64,000 nucleotides of DNA, from assembly GCA_965202675.1 (NCBI GenBank), contig OZ241842.1, forward strand, positions 868,001 through 932,000, in the 5' to 3' direction. Each line of letters starts with the position of its first letter. Within the stretch, counting starts at the first letter, position 1. Below, piece by piece: positions 43,247-53,682 of this stretch. A program made the translations under genes and the position numbers. Below the pieces are notes generated by a model, which was given only the letters and a program-made list of their open reading frames with translations, did not search any database and was not told where the DNA came from. This DNA is from CATQHD01 sp965202675. GTDB lineage: Bacteria; Actinomycetota; Acidimicrobiia; Spongiisociales; Spongiisociaceae.

Positions 43247-44233
43247 CTAGGTGTGCAGCTCGGGTAGGTTGTCCCCGGTGAGGGCTTGTAGGGTTTCGAT
43301 GGGTGTGGCCCATCCGAGTGCTCCGTGGGGCCGGTGGTGATTGTAGTAGTGGATGTAGTGATGGAAGGCTTCATGGCGTTGTTGTTCTGAGGTCCAGGGC
43401 TGGATGTAGGCCCATTCCTCGAGCAGGGTGCGGTGGAAGCGTTCGATCTTGCCGTTGGTCTGGGGCCGGTAGGGGCGGGTGTGTTTGGGTTTGACGCCGA
43501 GCCGGGCGCAGGTCTGGGCCCATAGCCCTGATCGGTAGCAGGGGCCGTTGTCGGTGAGGACCCGCTCCGTTTGGATGCCTTGCCGGTTGAACTCCCAGAC
43601 GGTGCGTTCCAGGAACCCCGCCGCGGTGGCGGCGGTTTCGTCTCCGTGGATTTCGGCGTGCCATGCTCGGGTGCGGTCGTCGAGAGCGGAGTGGATGTAT
43701 CGGTATCCGACCCTCTGGGAGGGCCCCGCTTTGCCCCGGCCGTGGGCGTGCCAGCCGCCTCCGTCGGGGATGCCGGCCAGTTTTTTGATGTCGATATGAA
43801 CCAGCTCGCCAGGCCGTTCACGCTGGTAACGCACCACCTGCTGCTGCTGTGGGGCGGCTCGGTCGCCCTGGTCGAGGCGGCCCAGCCCGGCGTCGGTGAT
43901 TATCCGATGAACCGTCGAGGCCGCCAGCCCGGTCTGATAGCCGATCCGGGCCGGCCCCCACCGGTACCCCACCCGCAGGCGCCGCACCTCAGCGGCTACC
44001 CCATCCGGGGTCCGGGCAGGCGACCGACGCGGCCGCGACGACCGGTCCAGCAGCCCGTCCGGGCCTTCCTCCAGGTAGCGGTCCCGCCATTTACGCACCG
44101 TTTTGGGATCGACCTGGTAGCGCTCGGCCGCGGCCGCTACCGGCCAGCCCTGGTCCGTGACCAGCTTCACCATCGCCGCCCGGCCCCTCGGCGTCAGGGA
44201 CGCGTTCGGGTGCTGTGCTGTAGCCTTGCTCAT
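43247..44233 (-). CDS. IS481-family transposase
   Basis: 328 aa from the ATG at 44233. An N-terminal helix-turn-helix (GRAAMVKLVTDQGWPVAAAAERYQVDPKTV) is followed by a DDE integrase core: the first Asp in LVHIDIKKLAG, the second in RVLTDNGPCYRSGLW, and the Glu in GKIERFHRTLLEEWAY. The ORF is intact. Terminal inverted repeats and target duplications are not evident at either end. Its left end lies just after acnA, so the element was inserted between genes. A hairpin covers its ribosome binding site. Confidence 0.92.
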   Translation of the reverse strand: MSKATAQHPNASLTPRGRAAMVKLVTDQGWPVAAAAERYQVDPKTVRKWRDRYLEEGPDGLLDRSSRPRRSPARTPDGVAAEVRRLRVGYRWGPARIGYQTGLAASTVHRIITDAGLGRLDQGDRAAPQQQQVVRYQRERPGELVHIDIKKLAGIPDGGGWHAHGRGKAGPSQRVGYRYIHSALDDRTRAWHAEIHGDETAATAAGFLERTVWEFNRQGIQTERVLTDNGPCYRSGLWAQTCARLGVKPKHTRPYRPQTNGKIERFHRTLLEEWAYIQPWTSEQQRHEAFHHYIHYYNHHRPHGALGWATPIETLQALTGDNLPELHT

Positions 44234-44290
44234 GTGAGCCCTCCTTTCAGACAGGTTTAAGTACCCCGTATTCTGACTCGGAGGGCTCAC
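44234..44290 (-). promoter_or_regulatory. Hairpin over the transposase ribosome binding site
   Basis: GTGAGCCCTCC (44234-44244 on the plus strand) and GGAGGGCTCAC (44280-44290) form a perfect 11-bp inverted repeat directly upstream of the ATG. On the minus-strand RNA the GGAGG ribosome binding site lies in the arm next to the start codon, so a transcript entering from outside would hide it. Confidence 0.6.
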
Positions 44291-44310
44291 CCAACCAACG
44301 ACCCATCAAG

Positions 44311-44332
44311 CCACCCCCCAGCCGGGGGGTGG
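44311..44332. other. Strong GC hairpin
   Basis: CCACCCCCC (44311-44319) pairs with GGGGGGTGG (44324-44332) around a 4-nt loop. It lies just outside the IS481 element, in the gene-free stretch 44291-45073. There is no U-tract; a terminator for the plus strand is possible. Confidence 0.4.
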
Positions 44333-44571
44333 AAACACACCAGCTCCTCCCCCAAACAGGGACAACCTCCCCGAATATCACACCTAGGACAGCCGAACCA
44401 GCCAGCCCGTTATTCCCCGACCCGAGGCGGCGGCAACCGCTCGGACAACCGGACGCAGCCGAGACAACCTCCGATATCCCCGAAGCCCGTGAAAAACACC
44501 GCTCTTGCGAAACCCTCCCCCGCTGAACCCCCTGTTGAACCCCCTTTTCCCACCAAGATCACCCCTTGAGA

Positions 44572-44817
44572 CCGCGAAAACCCCCGCGCCCACGCCCGGC
44601 TCCGCCGGGATCCCTCCCCCGCCACCGCCGCCGCCGGCGGATCTCGCACCGGGCCGCGGGGGCCCGACCGGCCCCCGGGTCGGGGCCGGGCGAAAATCCT
44701 TCGATCTATGACCGCCGCACACTCCAGGATCCGGCGGCGGTGTTTGCGCTCAGGCCCCTTCTTTGTACAACATTTCGGGGCCGTCGTCTAGAGGTTGTCC
44801 GGAAGAATTTTTCGCGG
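44572..44817 (+). repeat. Intergenic repeat, copy C (C/D type)
   Basis: 246 bp bounded by CCGCGAAAA (44572-44580) and its inverse TTTTCGCGG (44809-44817). The hairpin arms ACCGCCGC/GCGGCGGT are at 44711-44718 and 44734-44741. The following 60 bp (acatttcggggccgtcgtct) are nearly identical to copy D. It lies in the 783-bp gap between the IS481 gene and HU, with no ORF I can support; the rest of that gap (44333-44571, 44818-45073) shows nothing I recognise. Confidence 0.82.
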
Positions 44818-45073
44818 ACTCCCCCGGGGCCCGCCGGCGGAGGCCGCAACCGGTCACGGACCGGACGAACGGGCGGCGCCGAAATCGGAACGGGTTGCTC
44901 CCCGGGTCAGGTCAGGACGGTGCGGATCCGGGGCAGCGAACGCCCTTGACCGAACTGCCCTACAACGCCTTGCCGGCATTTGCCCGGCGGGTCGGGATGA
45001 TCAACGACACCACGGCCGGCATCCCGGGTCGGCCGCCGGATCAAACCCGCCGGCCGCCCGGAACCAACCCCGC

Positions 45074-45349
45074 CTAGGTGTTTACGGAATCTTTGAGCCC
45101 CTTGGCGGCCTTGAAAGCCGGTGCCTTGCTCGCCGGAATGGCTACGGCTTCCCCGGTGCGGGGGTTGCGGCCCATCCTGGCCTGGCGCTCCCGCACGGAG
45201 AAAGTGCCGAATCCGGCGATCTGGACCCGGTCGCCGTCCTTGAGGGCCGCGGCTACGGCGTTGAATAGAGAATCGACCGCCGCCGCGGCGTTCGATCTGG
45301 TCAGGTCGGTCTCGTAGGCCACGATGTGGGCTAGGTCGCGTTTGTTCAT
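45074..45349 (-). CDS. hupB: HU-family DNA-binding protein
   Basis: 91 aa without the long lysine-rich tail of mycobacterial HupB. The whole sequence follows the HU fold: MNKRDLAHIVAYETDL at the start, IAGFGTFSVRERQARMGRNPRTGEAVAIPASKAPAFKAAKGL through the DNA-binding arms. HU bends and compacts DNA. A GGGAG site precedes the ATG. Copy C of the repeat lies downstream of it. Confidence 0.95.
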   Translation of the reverse strand: MNKRDLAHIVAYETDLTRSNAAAAVDSLFNAVAAALKDGDRVQIAGFGTFSVRERQARMGRNPRTGEAVAIPASKAPAFKAAKGLKDSVNT

Positions 45350-45484
45350 TTCACTCCCATCCTCCGCCCCTGGGGGCCCCTTGCCTGCGGGTCAACCGGA
45401 CATCCACAGGCTGTAGGAATCAGCTGTTCCGAGTATACATCCCCTGTGCGGCAAAGTCAGGCCGGGCGGCGGAGGAAATACCGG

Positions 45485-46441
45485 TCAGCCGCCCGCCCGC
45501 AAGCCGTCCAGCTCGGCCGCCTTGGCAGAAACCGCCTCGGCGGCGGCGGACAGATCGGCCATTTCCCGGTCGGTAAGCGCCAGCTCCACCACCTCCTCCA
45601 CCCCCCCGGCGCCGAGGCGGGCGGGAACCCCCAGGTAGACATCGGAAACGCCGTACTGCCCGGTCAGCCAGGCGCACACCGGCATCACCCGCCGCTCGTC
45701 ATCTACAACAGCCCGGGCCATGGCGGCCGCCGCCGAGGAGGGCGCGTAGTAGGCGCTGCCGGTCTTGAGCAGCCCCACGATCTCCGCCCCTCCTTCCCGG
45801 GTGCGCTCCACCAAGGCCTCGATCTCGTCGGGGGGAAGCAACTCGGTCAACGCAACGCCCGCCACGGAGCACTGCGAGGGAACCGGCACCATGGTCTCCC
45901 CGTGGCTCCCGAGCGTCAGCGCCCGCACCTCCAGGATGTCGACGTCGAGGCGCTCGGCAATGAAATGGGCGAAGCGGGACGAATCAAGGACGCCGGCCTG
46001 CCCCATCACCCGGCGGCGGGGAAGACCGCTCACCTCCGCGGCCAACTGGGTCATCTGGTCGAGGGGGTTGGTTACCACCATGATGGTGACACCGGGGGAA
46101 CGCTCCACCAGTTCCCTGGTTACCTGCTCCACGATCCGGGCGTTGACGGCCAGCAGATCCATCCGCGACATACCCGGTTTGCGGGGCAGGCCGGCGGTGA
46201 TGATCGCCGCATCGCTGCCCGCCGTGGCGTCGTAGTCGTTGGCGCCGACCACCCGGGTGCGGTAGCGCTCGACGGGCCGGGACTGGTTCATATCGAGCGC
46301 CAGACCCTGGGGCAGGCCCTCCACGATGTCGGTCATCACCACCTCGTCGGCGATGTCCCAGGCGGCCAGGCGCTGGACGGTGGCCGACCCGTACTTGCCG
46401 GCCCCCACCACCGTGATCTTCTTGGAATCTCCGGCGCCCAT
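45485..46441 (-). CDS. mdh: Malate dehydrogenase (LDH-like type)
   Basis: 318 aa from the ATG at 46441, 7 nt after GGGAGG. The NAD loop is VVGAGKYGSATVQRLA. The substrate Arg lies in LPRKPGMSRMDLL and the next Arg follows in ANPLDQ-like NPLDQMTQLAAEVSGLPRRRVMGQAGVLDSSRF. The catalytic His lies in GSHGETMVPV. Arg rather than Gln at the specificity position says malate, not lactate. It precedes icd on the minus strand, so the two may be regulated together. Confidence 0.93.
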   Translation of the reverse strand: MGAGDSKKITVVGAGKYGSATVQRLAAWDIADEVVMTDIVEGLPQGLALDMNQSRPVERYRTRVVGANDYDATAGSDAAIITAGLPRKPGMSRMDLLAVNARIVEQVTRELVERSPGVTIMVVTNPLDQMTQLAAEVSGLPRRRVMGQAGVLDSSRFAHFIAERLDVDILEVRALTLGSHGETMVPVPSQCSVAGVALTELLPPDEIEALVERTREGGAEIVGLLKTGSAYYAPSSAAAAMARAVVDDERRVMPVCAWLTGQYGVSDVYLGVPARLGAGGVEEVVELALTDREMADLSAAAEAVSAKAAELDGLRAGG

Positions 46442-46597
46442 GCCAGGCCCTCCCAACTGCGCGGCTGCGGCCCGCCCGCGATTCTATATGTACGGGCGCG
46501 ATATCTATTCCCCTCCGGTTTTCGGGGGAAATCCGCCCCGTCCGGAGGAAGGGCCGCGGCCCGCCGGCGCGCCGGTGAAGAAACCGGCCGCCCGCTA

Positions 46598-47827
<1,230 letters not shown>

Positions 47828-47930
47828 TCTTCTGCCCTCCATGTTTCCGTATTAGCCTGCCGAGGTTAGTTCCATCCGGCCCGGCGGGTGAATTCCGGAA
47901 ATCTACATCCGGGGCGGGGCGGGCGCCGGG

Positions 47931-47936
47931 TATCCT
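47931..47936 (+). promoter_or_regulatory. -10 box of menC
   Basis: TATCCT lies exactly 6 nt before the ATG, with no ribosome binding site, so the mRNA is probably leaderless. Confidence 0.45.
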
Positions 47937-47942
47937 GGGCGG

Positions 47943-49016
47943 ATGGCGCCTTCCCTCCGGCTGGCGGAGCTGCGCATCCCCCTGCGCCGTCCTTTCACCA
48001 ACGCCCGGCGGACGGTCGCCGAGCGGGGATTGGTGCTGGTGGGGATTACCGAGGCGGGGGCGACCGGCTGGGGGGAGGCCGCTCCGTTTCCGGGAATGAC
48101 CGCCGAGAGCGTGACCGAGGTGTGGGAGGCGCTGCGCGACCGGGCGGGAAGGGTGCTGCACGGGGATCTGTCGGGGCTTCCGGCCACCGGCGCGGCGGCG
48201 GCCGATCAGGCCCGGTCGGATTGGAAAGCCCGGATGGACGGAACCCCCCTGGGCGGGCGGGCAGCGGGCGGAGGTCGGCGGGCGCGGGCCTGCGCGGCGG
48301 TAGGCCTGGAACAGTCGCCCGACGAGACGGTGCGGCGGGTGGGGGAGGCCGTGGAAGCAGGGATCCGGCAGGTGAAGATCAAGATCGAGCCGGGCCGCGA
48401 CCTCGACTGGCTGAGGGCGGTGAGCGCCGGCTTTCCCGAGATCTCGGCGGCGGCCGACGCCAACGGAAGCTACGAGGAGGACGACCCGATCCTGGAGAAG
48501 TTGGACGGCCTGTCGCTCGCCTATCTGGAACAGCCCCTGGCGGCCGGCGACCTGGACGGGAGCCGTCTGCTGAGCGCCCGGCTCGAGACCCCGATCTGCC
48601 TGGACGAATCGTCGTCTTCGCCGGCGGGGGCGGAGGAGGCCGTAGCCCGCCGGGCGGCAGACATGGTGAGCCTTAAACCCGGTCTGCTGGGCGCCGCCGG
48701 AGCGCGCCGGATGGCGGAGCGGGCGGAAGCGGCCGGCATGGCGGTCAAGATCGGCGGCCTGATGGAAACTTCCGTGGGACGCGCCCACGCCCTCGCCCTG
48801 GCCGCTGCGGCGGCGGACGCAGGACCGCCCTCCATCCGGTTCACCGACCTGGTCCCGCCCCGGCTGCTGCTGGCCGCCGACGTGTCACCCCACCCCTGGA
48901 ACCTGACCGACGGCTTCCTGACCGCCTCCGACGGCCCCGGCCTGGGCCTCGACGTGGACCTCTCCGAAGCCGAAGCCGCCGGTTGCGTGGTCCGCATCGA
49001 AACCTTCACGGCCTGA
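47943..49016 (+). CDS. menC: o-Succinylbenzoate synthase-type enolase superfamily protein
   Basis: 357 aa. The enolase-superfamily ligands are in order: the KxK catalytic motif in VKIKIEPGRDL, the metal Asp in AADANGSYEED, the Glu in YLEQPLAAGD, the Asp in ICLDESSSS and the second Lys in DMVSLKPGLLG. The IGGLMETSVGRAHALALAA segment and the N-terminal RRPFTNARRT fit MenC, the menaquinone enzyme. An N-acylamino-acid racemase or dipeptide epimerase of the same superfamily is the alternative, since no other men genes are nearby. Confidence 0.75.
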   Translation: MAPSLRLAELRIPLRRPFTNARRTVAERGLVLVGITEAGATGWGEAAPFPGMTAESVTEVWEALRDRAGRVLHGDLSGLPATGAAAADQARSDWKARMDGTPLGGRAAGGGRRARACAAVGLEQSPDETVRRVGEAVEAGIRQVKIKIEPGRDLDWLRAVSAGFPEISAAADANGSYEEDDPILEKLDGLSLAYLEQPLAAGDLDGSRLLSARLETPICLDESSSSPAGAEEAVARRAADMVSLKPGLLGAAGARRMAERAEAAGMAVKIGGLMETSVGRAHALALAAAAADAGPPSIRFTDLVPPRLLLAADVSPHPWNLTDGFLTASDGPGLGLDVDLSEAEAAGCVVRIETFTA

Positions 49017-49031
49017 CCTCCGCCAGGACGG

Positions 49032-50324
49032 CTACGACACCTCGAAGAGCTCCCGCAATCGTTCGGCCGCGGGAGTAAACCGGTATTCCCTGCCCACTTT
49101 GCGCCGCTCCAGCAGCCCCTGCCCGCATAGTTCCATCAGGTCGCCGTGGGCGGTCGGGTAGGTGATCTTGTAGGTGTTCTGGTGCGACTTGATGGTGAAT
49201 GTCTCGTAGGGCCGGCGCAGGGCGCGGCTCAACAGATCGATCTGCCGGTGGTTGAAGTCCCGATCACCGCGCAGGGACTGCTCGGCTCGGCGCACCTCGG
49301 CCGCTTTGGCCTCCAGGTAATTCCATAGCTCTTCGATGGCTCTGCGGAGGATTTCCAGCTGATGGAGAAGGAAGTAGGTGAAGTCGGCCTCGTCGGTCTC
49401 CGTGCGGACGAAGGCCTTCGTGTATTGAGCCGGCGCCCGACGGAGCAACCGGGAGATGGAGAGGTACTCGGCCAGTCAGTACCCCTGCCGCAGGAGGGAA
49501 CGGTAGAACAGCGCTCGCGCCGTCCGTCCGTTCCCATCCACGAAGGGATGCAGATAGGCCAGGTAGAAATGCAGGGCGACAGCCCGCACCACCGGGTGCA
49601 CGAAGGGTTCCGGCGGTTCGCCGTTGGCGAAGGACACGAGCAGATCGATCCGTTGCGGCAGATCGTCGGCCGAAGGGGGTACGAATATCGGATCGGGATC
49701 CTGGAAGTCGCCCACTACCACCCGTTCCTCCCCTGGCTGCTGGATGCGTCCGGCGTCTTCCGGACGGTCCAGAGTTCCTTCGGTAACTTTTCGGTGTATG
49801 TCCAATATCGTTTCAACCGTCAACGGAGTTTCGGGATCGCGGCGGATTTCCTGCATTGTCCGATAGTTGTTCACCACCATGTGCTCGGCGTTGTTGGTCG
49901 GAGGCTTGCCCGAGCGGAGCAACTGTCTGGCATCCCGGCGGGTGGTGGCAGCCCCTTCGAGCAGGCTGGAAGCAATCGCCTCCTCCATCAGGCTCGAAGC
50001 TACGTAGCGGTTTCTGTCTCTGGGGTCGATCACATCTTCGGGCAAACCGATGCGTCCGGCGGCTTGCTGGTCGATCTGGTGCAACAGCGAGTGCACCTCG
50101 TCGGTCAGCACGTAGCTGAAGGGATGCTCCAGGGAGTCGGTGAGCGGCAACAACCGCCGTCCTTGCAGCCGCGCGAACTTGATGCCGAGCCCCTCATCCA
50201 CCACAGCTTCCAGGCCCAGCCGGTCCATCAACGTAGCTGCTGTCAGCAGCCCCGCATCCGCTACCAGCGACTCGTCGTTGAAAACCACCTCCAAGCGGTC
50301 GATTTTGTGCGATACTGCGCTCAC
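49032..50324 (-). pseudogene. Fic-domain protein, fused to IS1380 start and broken by a TGA
   Basis: Fic proteins transfer AMP or similar groups to target proteins. The reading begins at a GTG (50324) that belongs to an IS1380 transposase: about 45 residues (VSHKIDRLEVVFNDESLVAD onwards) match that transposase. At about 50192 it switches to Fic sequence, with SSLMEEAIASSLLEGAATTRRDA and the HPFVDGNGRTARALFYRS active motif. A TGA at 49478-49476 stands where the family has Trp in LRQGYWL. After it the same frame continues (LAEYLSISRLLRRAPAQYTK to 49032) with the usual C-terminal domain. The gene is thus truncated at the 5' end and interrupted by one nonsense codon. Confidence 0.85.
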
Positions 50325-50450
50325 AGGAAGTGTCTCCTCGTCCAAGGCCGAAGCCGCCATTGCGTACGGCTATTATCCCAGGTCAGAGAGACACTTCCCA
50401 ACATTTCAGCCCCAAAACCCCACACCCCATCGGTGGATTCAGGTTTAGAG
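50192..50450 (-). mobile_element. IS1380-family end remnant fused to fic
   Basis: This holds the IS1380 transposase-proximal end, the GAGGAG ribosome binding site, the GTG start and about 45 codons. It closely matches the same part of the copy ending at 52236. The left half of the element is missing, probably by deletion or by joining to fic at about 50192. Confidence 0.8.
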
Positions 50451-50452
50451 CG

Positions 50453-50577
50453 TTAGCGGATAGGGGATGACCTGGCCATTCCGTCGGCGAACGCAGCGCT
50501 CTGCCGCCCATGCTCACCAGGTAGAACCATCCAACAGTTTACTCGTGCCAGGATCCTCCCGGCTCCCTATCCGCTAA
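50453..50577. repeat. 125-bp segment with 13-bp inverted repeats
   Basis: TTAGCGGATAGGG (50453-50465) and CCCTATCCGCTAA (50565-50577) are perfect inverted repeats. The segment lies exactly between the end of the IS1380 remnant and the start of the larger IS1380 copy. It has no ORF and resembles a MITE. Confidence 0.55.
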
Positions 50578-50578
50578 G

Positions 50579-52236
50579 CCTCTTAGCCTGAATCCACCGT
50601 TTTGTTGGCGGGGTGTGCTGGTTTGTGGGGTGGTGGGGTGTTTGGGGTGTCGGGGTGGGTTGGTTGCTCGGTTGTTTGGGGGGTTTCGGCGGGAATGCGG
50701 GGGTGTCGGGGGTTTGTGCGGCTGGTTTAGGGGTGGTTGGGGTGGTTTGGGCGTGTGTGTTTCAGGGTGGGGTGTTCACCGGCGGTGGGCGGGCGGGGTC
50801 AGCAGAGTTGGGGTAAGGCGCGGAGGTTGTCGAGGATGGTCTGGTAGGTGCGGGCCCAGGGCCATCGGGCGGGGAGGCGGAGCAGGAAGCGGCCTCTGTG
50901 GTTGACAACGCGGCCGGGAATGCGGTAGAGACGGACTCTGACGGTGCGTCCGACGGTGAGCACCCCGGCTGGTTGGACGCCGCCCGGGGTGTTTGATCCA
51001 TCGGATCAGGTTGTAGGCGAGCACCGCGCAGGCAAGCCAGCCGGCGTTGGCGTTGAACCCCCCGGAGGCAGGTGAGCGAGGCCGCCTTCTTTGAGATCGC
51101 GGACAGCGAGCTCAACGGATGCGTGACCGCGGTGCACCCGGTCCGCTTCGACGGCAGGCAGATCGGTGTCGGTGGCGAAGGCGTGGTACCCCGGGCGGTC
51201 CAGATCTGGGCTTGGTGTCCGACCAGCCGGGTTCGGCGGACCACCAGCCGCAGGGGTTCGGCAGGCCCGCCGATGAGCGTCTCCGCTGCCTGGGCTGCGC
51301 CGGTTTCGGTGTATTCGATAGACTCCCAGGCGGTTTCGGGGATCGCTTCGATAGCTGCTCTGACATTGGGGTAGAGGGGAATGGTTATCGACCAGCGCAC
51401 CCCCAAGCCGCCCAGCTGTTCGATCAGGCCATGCGACCAGAACCCGGCGTCGGCCCGCACCGTGATCTCCCCCGCCGCGCCCGCGCGGCGGACGCGGCCG
51501 ACGGCCTCGGCAACAAAGTGAGCGTTGCCCTGCTGTGACGCCCCGCCCCGGAGGCGGGCCGCCACTATTTCGCCGGTGTCGGCCCTGACTGCCAACAGGG
51601 GGTGGTAACCCAACCGGTTGGTGTAACCGTAGGCGGCGCCTTGTTTGGTTTTGCCCGACACTTCACAAATCGTGGAATCCACATCAATCGTCACCGGCCC
51701 CCCGTCTGCGAGGCCGCCGCCCGCCGTCCACGCCCGCCGCAGCGCCTCGGTCAGGGCTTTGCCCCGGCTGACGGACATGACCCCAGGTCAAAGACCGCAG
51801 AAAAGTCCCCACCGTTGAAGCCGCCACCGGCCTAAACGGCAGCACCTCCCCGGTGGAACCAGCCCGCAGCCGGTCGGCGTGGTCGATATGCGAACCCCCC
51901 AGCAACATCGACGCGACCAAGGTCAACACCTTACGGCCCGGCCTTGCGCCGCCCGCACGGCCGCCGAGGCGGACCACCTCATCCACCACATCCTCCAAGC
52001 CCAGCCGGTCCATCAACGTCGACGCTGTCAGCAACCCCGCATCCGCTACCAGCGACTCGTCGTCGAAAACCGGCTCCAAGCGGTCGATTTTGTGCGATAC
52101 TCTACTCACAGGAAGTGCCTCCTCGTCCAGGGCCGAAACCGTTGATACATACGGCTATTATCCCAGGTCAGAGAGGCACTTCCCAACATTTCAGCCCCAA
52201 AACCCCACACCCCATCGGTGGATTCAGGCTTAGAGG
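50579..52236 (-). mobile_element. IS1380-family insertion sequence, decayed
   Basis: About 1.66 kb, the size of IS1380 members. Terminal inverted repeats of 21 bp differ at one position: CCTCTTAGCCTGAATCCACCG at 50579-50599 and its inverse at 52216-52236. The transposase gene is frameshifted several times. A GT-rich non-coding stretch (50600-50798) precedes the transposase stop. No clear target duplication is seen. It lies between a broken fic gene and folD. Confidence 0.85.
50799..52109 (-). pseudogene. IS1380 transposase, multiply frameshifted
   Basis: The start is a GTG at 52109 with GAGGAGG upstream: VSRVSHKIDRLEPVFDDESL, then RAGSTGEVLPFRPVAAST. A shift at about 51765-51775 moves to the frame with KALTEALRRAW and the DDE motif TIDVDSTICEVSGK. 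A second shift is near 51190, after QAQIWTARG, and a third near 51060, in the CTGCCTCCGGGGGG stretch. The last frame runs through AYNLIRWIKHPG and PARWPWARTYQTILDNLRALP to a TGA at 50799. The damage means it cannot encode a working transposase. Confidence 0.85.
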
Positions 52237-52272
52237 TCGGGGTGCCCGGCGCGCGGCCTCCGCTCGGGTTTA

Positions 52273-53127
52273 TTACAGGCGGCCTTCGGCGGCCAGGGCG
52301 GTGTTGTGCATCAGCATGGCTACGGTCATGGGGCCCACCCCCCCGGGGACGGGGGTGACGGCGGAAGCGACTCGGGTTGCGTCGTCGAATTTCACGTCCC
52401 CGACCAAGCGGCCGGATCCGGTCCGGTTGATGCCGACGTCGATGACCGCCGCTCCGGGGCGGATGTATTCGGCGGTAATCATCTCGGGGCGGCCCACCGC
52501 CGCCACCAGGATGTCGGCCCGGCGGGTTACCTCGGCCAAGGCCTTGGTGCGGGAGTGGGCGACGGTAACGGTGGCGTCCGCCCCCCTGGCCATCAGCAGC
52601 ATCGCCAGGGGGCGGCCCACCAGGAAAGAACGCCCCACTACCGCCACTTCCGCTCCCCGGACAGGAACTTCGTAGTGATCGAGAAGGCGCAGGCACCCGC
52701 TGGGGGTGCAGGGCGTGAAACGGGGGCGGTCGTGCACGATCATGCCCAGGTTGGCAGGATGCAGGCCGTCCACATCCTTGGACGGGTTGATCTCCATCAC
52801 CGCGGCCTGGTCGTCCAGACCGTCCGGCAGGGGCAGCTGGAGCAGTATCCCGTCCACCCCCGGATCGTCGCTGAGCCGCCCGATCAGGCCGGTAACCTGC
52901 CCCTGGGCGGCATCGGCCGGGAGCTCGTGATGGACCGAGCCGATACCCATCTCGGCCGCCGTCCTCCGCTTGAACCGCACGTAGGTATGGGAGGGGGGAT
53001 CGTCGCCCACCAGCACCGTGGCCAGGGTTACCCGCTTGCCGCGGGCCTCGAGAGCGGCCACCCGCTCCCTGGTCTCGTCGAGCACCACCCCCGCCACCGC
53101 CCTGCCGTCGATAACGGTGGCGGTCAT
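52273..53127 (-). CDS. folD: Methylenetetrahydrofolate dehydrogenase / cyclohydrolase
   Basis: 284 aa, normal length, with GGAGGAT just before the ATG. FolD interconverts methylene-, methenyl- and formyl-tetrahydrofolate. The catalytic Tyr/Lys are in TYVRFKRRTAAEMGI, followed by GILLQLPLPDGLDD, FTPCTPSGCLRLL, the nucleotide loop VVGRSFLVGRPLAMLL and DVGINRTGSGRLVGDV, ending TPVPGGVGPMTVAML. It feeds formyl-tetrahydrofolate to PurH, whose gene lies about 550 bp away on the same strand. Confidence 0.95.
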   Translation of the reverse strand: MTATVIDGRAVAGVVLDETRERVAALEARGKRVTLATVLVGDDPPSHTYVRFKRRTAAEMGIGSVHHELPADAAQGQVTGLIGRLSDDPGVDGILLQLPLPDGLDDQAAVMEINPSKDVDGLHPANLGMIVHDRPRFTPCTPSGCLRLLDHYEVPVRGAEVAVVGRSFLVGRPLAMLLMARGADATVTVAHSRTKALAEVTRRADILVAAVGRPEMITAEYIRPGAAVIDVGINRTGSGRLVGDVKFDDATRVASAVTPVPGGVGPMTVAMLMHNTALAAEGRL

Positions 53128-53374
53128 CCGATCCTCCTCTTCAGGCCGGTCCTCGCCCCCATTCTAACCGGCCGTTCGAACCGAGCTCGGCTGTCCCAGC
53201 ACATCTCGGCTGCGTCCACCGGTGCGCCCGACGGCGCCTCCACGGGTCTGCCTCACAGTGAGCTTGTCCCCCGATCCGTCCAAACACCCCGCCCCAAGAG
53301 CGTGAAAAACCCGCTCCAACAACCCGACCTAATTCGTTTGACCAGGCACTTCGCCCCTTTATACCAACCTAAAG

Positions 53375-53616
53375 CGCGAAAACCGCCGCGGCCGGGCGCC
53401 GCCCGCCGGGCCCGGCCCCCGCCGCCACCACTCGCCGGCGGATCTCGCATCGGGCCGCGGGGCCCTGCCCCGGTCCGAGAGGCGGCCGGGCGAAATCCGT
53501 AGATCTATTACCGCCGCACGCTCCGGAATCCGGCGGCGGTGTTTGTGCTTTTGGCATCTTCTTTATACAGCATTTCGGGGCTGCCGTCTAGGGGTTCGTT
53601 CGGAGAATTTTTCGCG
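53375..53616 (+). repeat. Intergenic repeat, copy D (C/D type)
   Basis: 242 bp bounded by CGCGAAAA (53375-53382) and TTTTCGCG (53609-53616). The hairpin arms are at 53510-53517 and 53533-53540. It closely matches copy C, especially after the hairpin (acagcatttcgggg, gccgtctagggg). It fills most of the gap 53128-53682 between folD and purH, where no gene is evident. Confidence 0.82.
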
Positions 53617-53682
53617 AGCTCCTGAGAAGGAGGGCGGGGAGAGAGCGGCGGGCTCCCCCCGGGGCCGGACAGATGATCCGGC

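Noticed and set aside
44566..44949. Plus-strand ORFs of 105-127 aa around repeat copy C
   Set aside because: They are Pro/Arg/Gly low-complexity frames produced by the GC-rich repeat; no start, motif or conservation between copies C and D supports them.
49476..49478. The Fic TGA as a selenocysteine codon
   Set aside because: The family has Trp at this position, no selenocysteine site is known in Fic proteins, and no insertion hairpin is evident. A nonsense change from TGG is simpler.
49362..50456. Plus-strand ORF of 364 aa across the Fic region
   Set aside because: The minus strand encodes the Fic motif HPFVDGNGRTAR; the plus-strand frame has no recognisable features.
50613..50905. GT-rich ORFs of 67-96 aa at the left end of the IS1380 copy
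   Set aside because: They overlap the non-coding end of the element and the decayed transposase, with low-complexity Gly/Val/Trp content.
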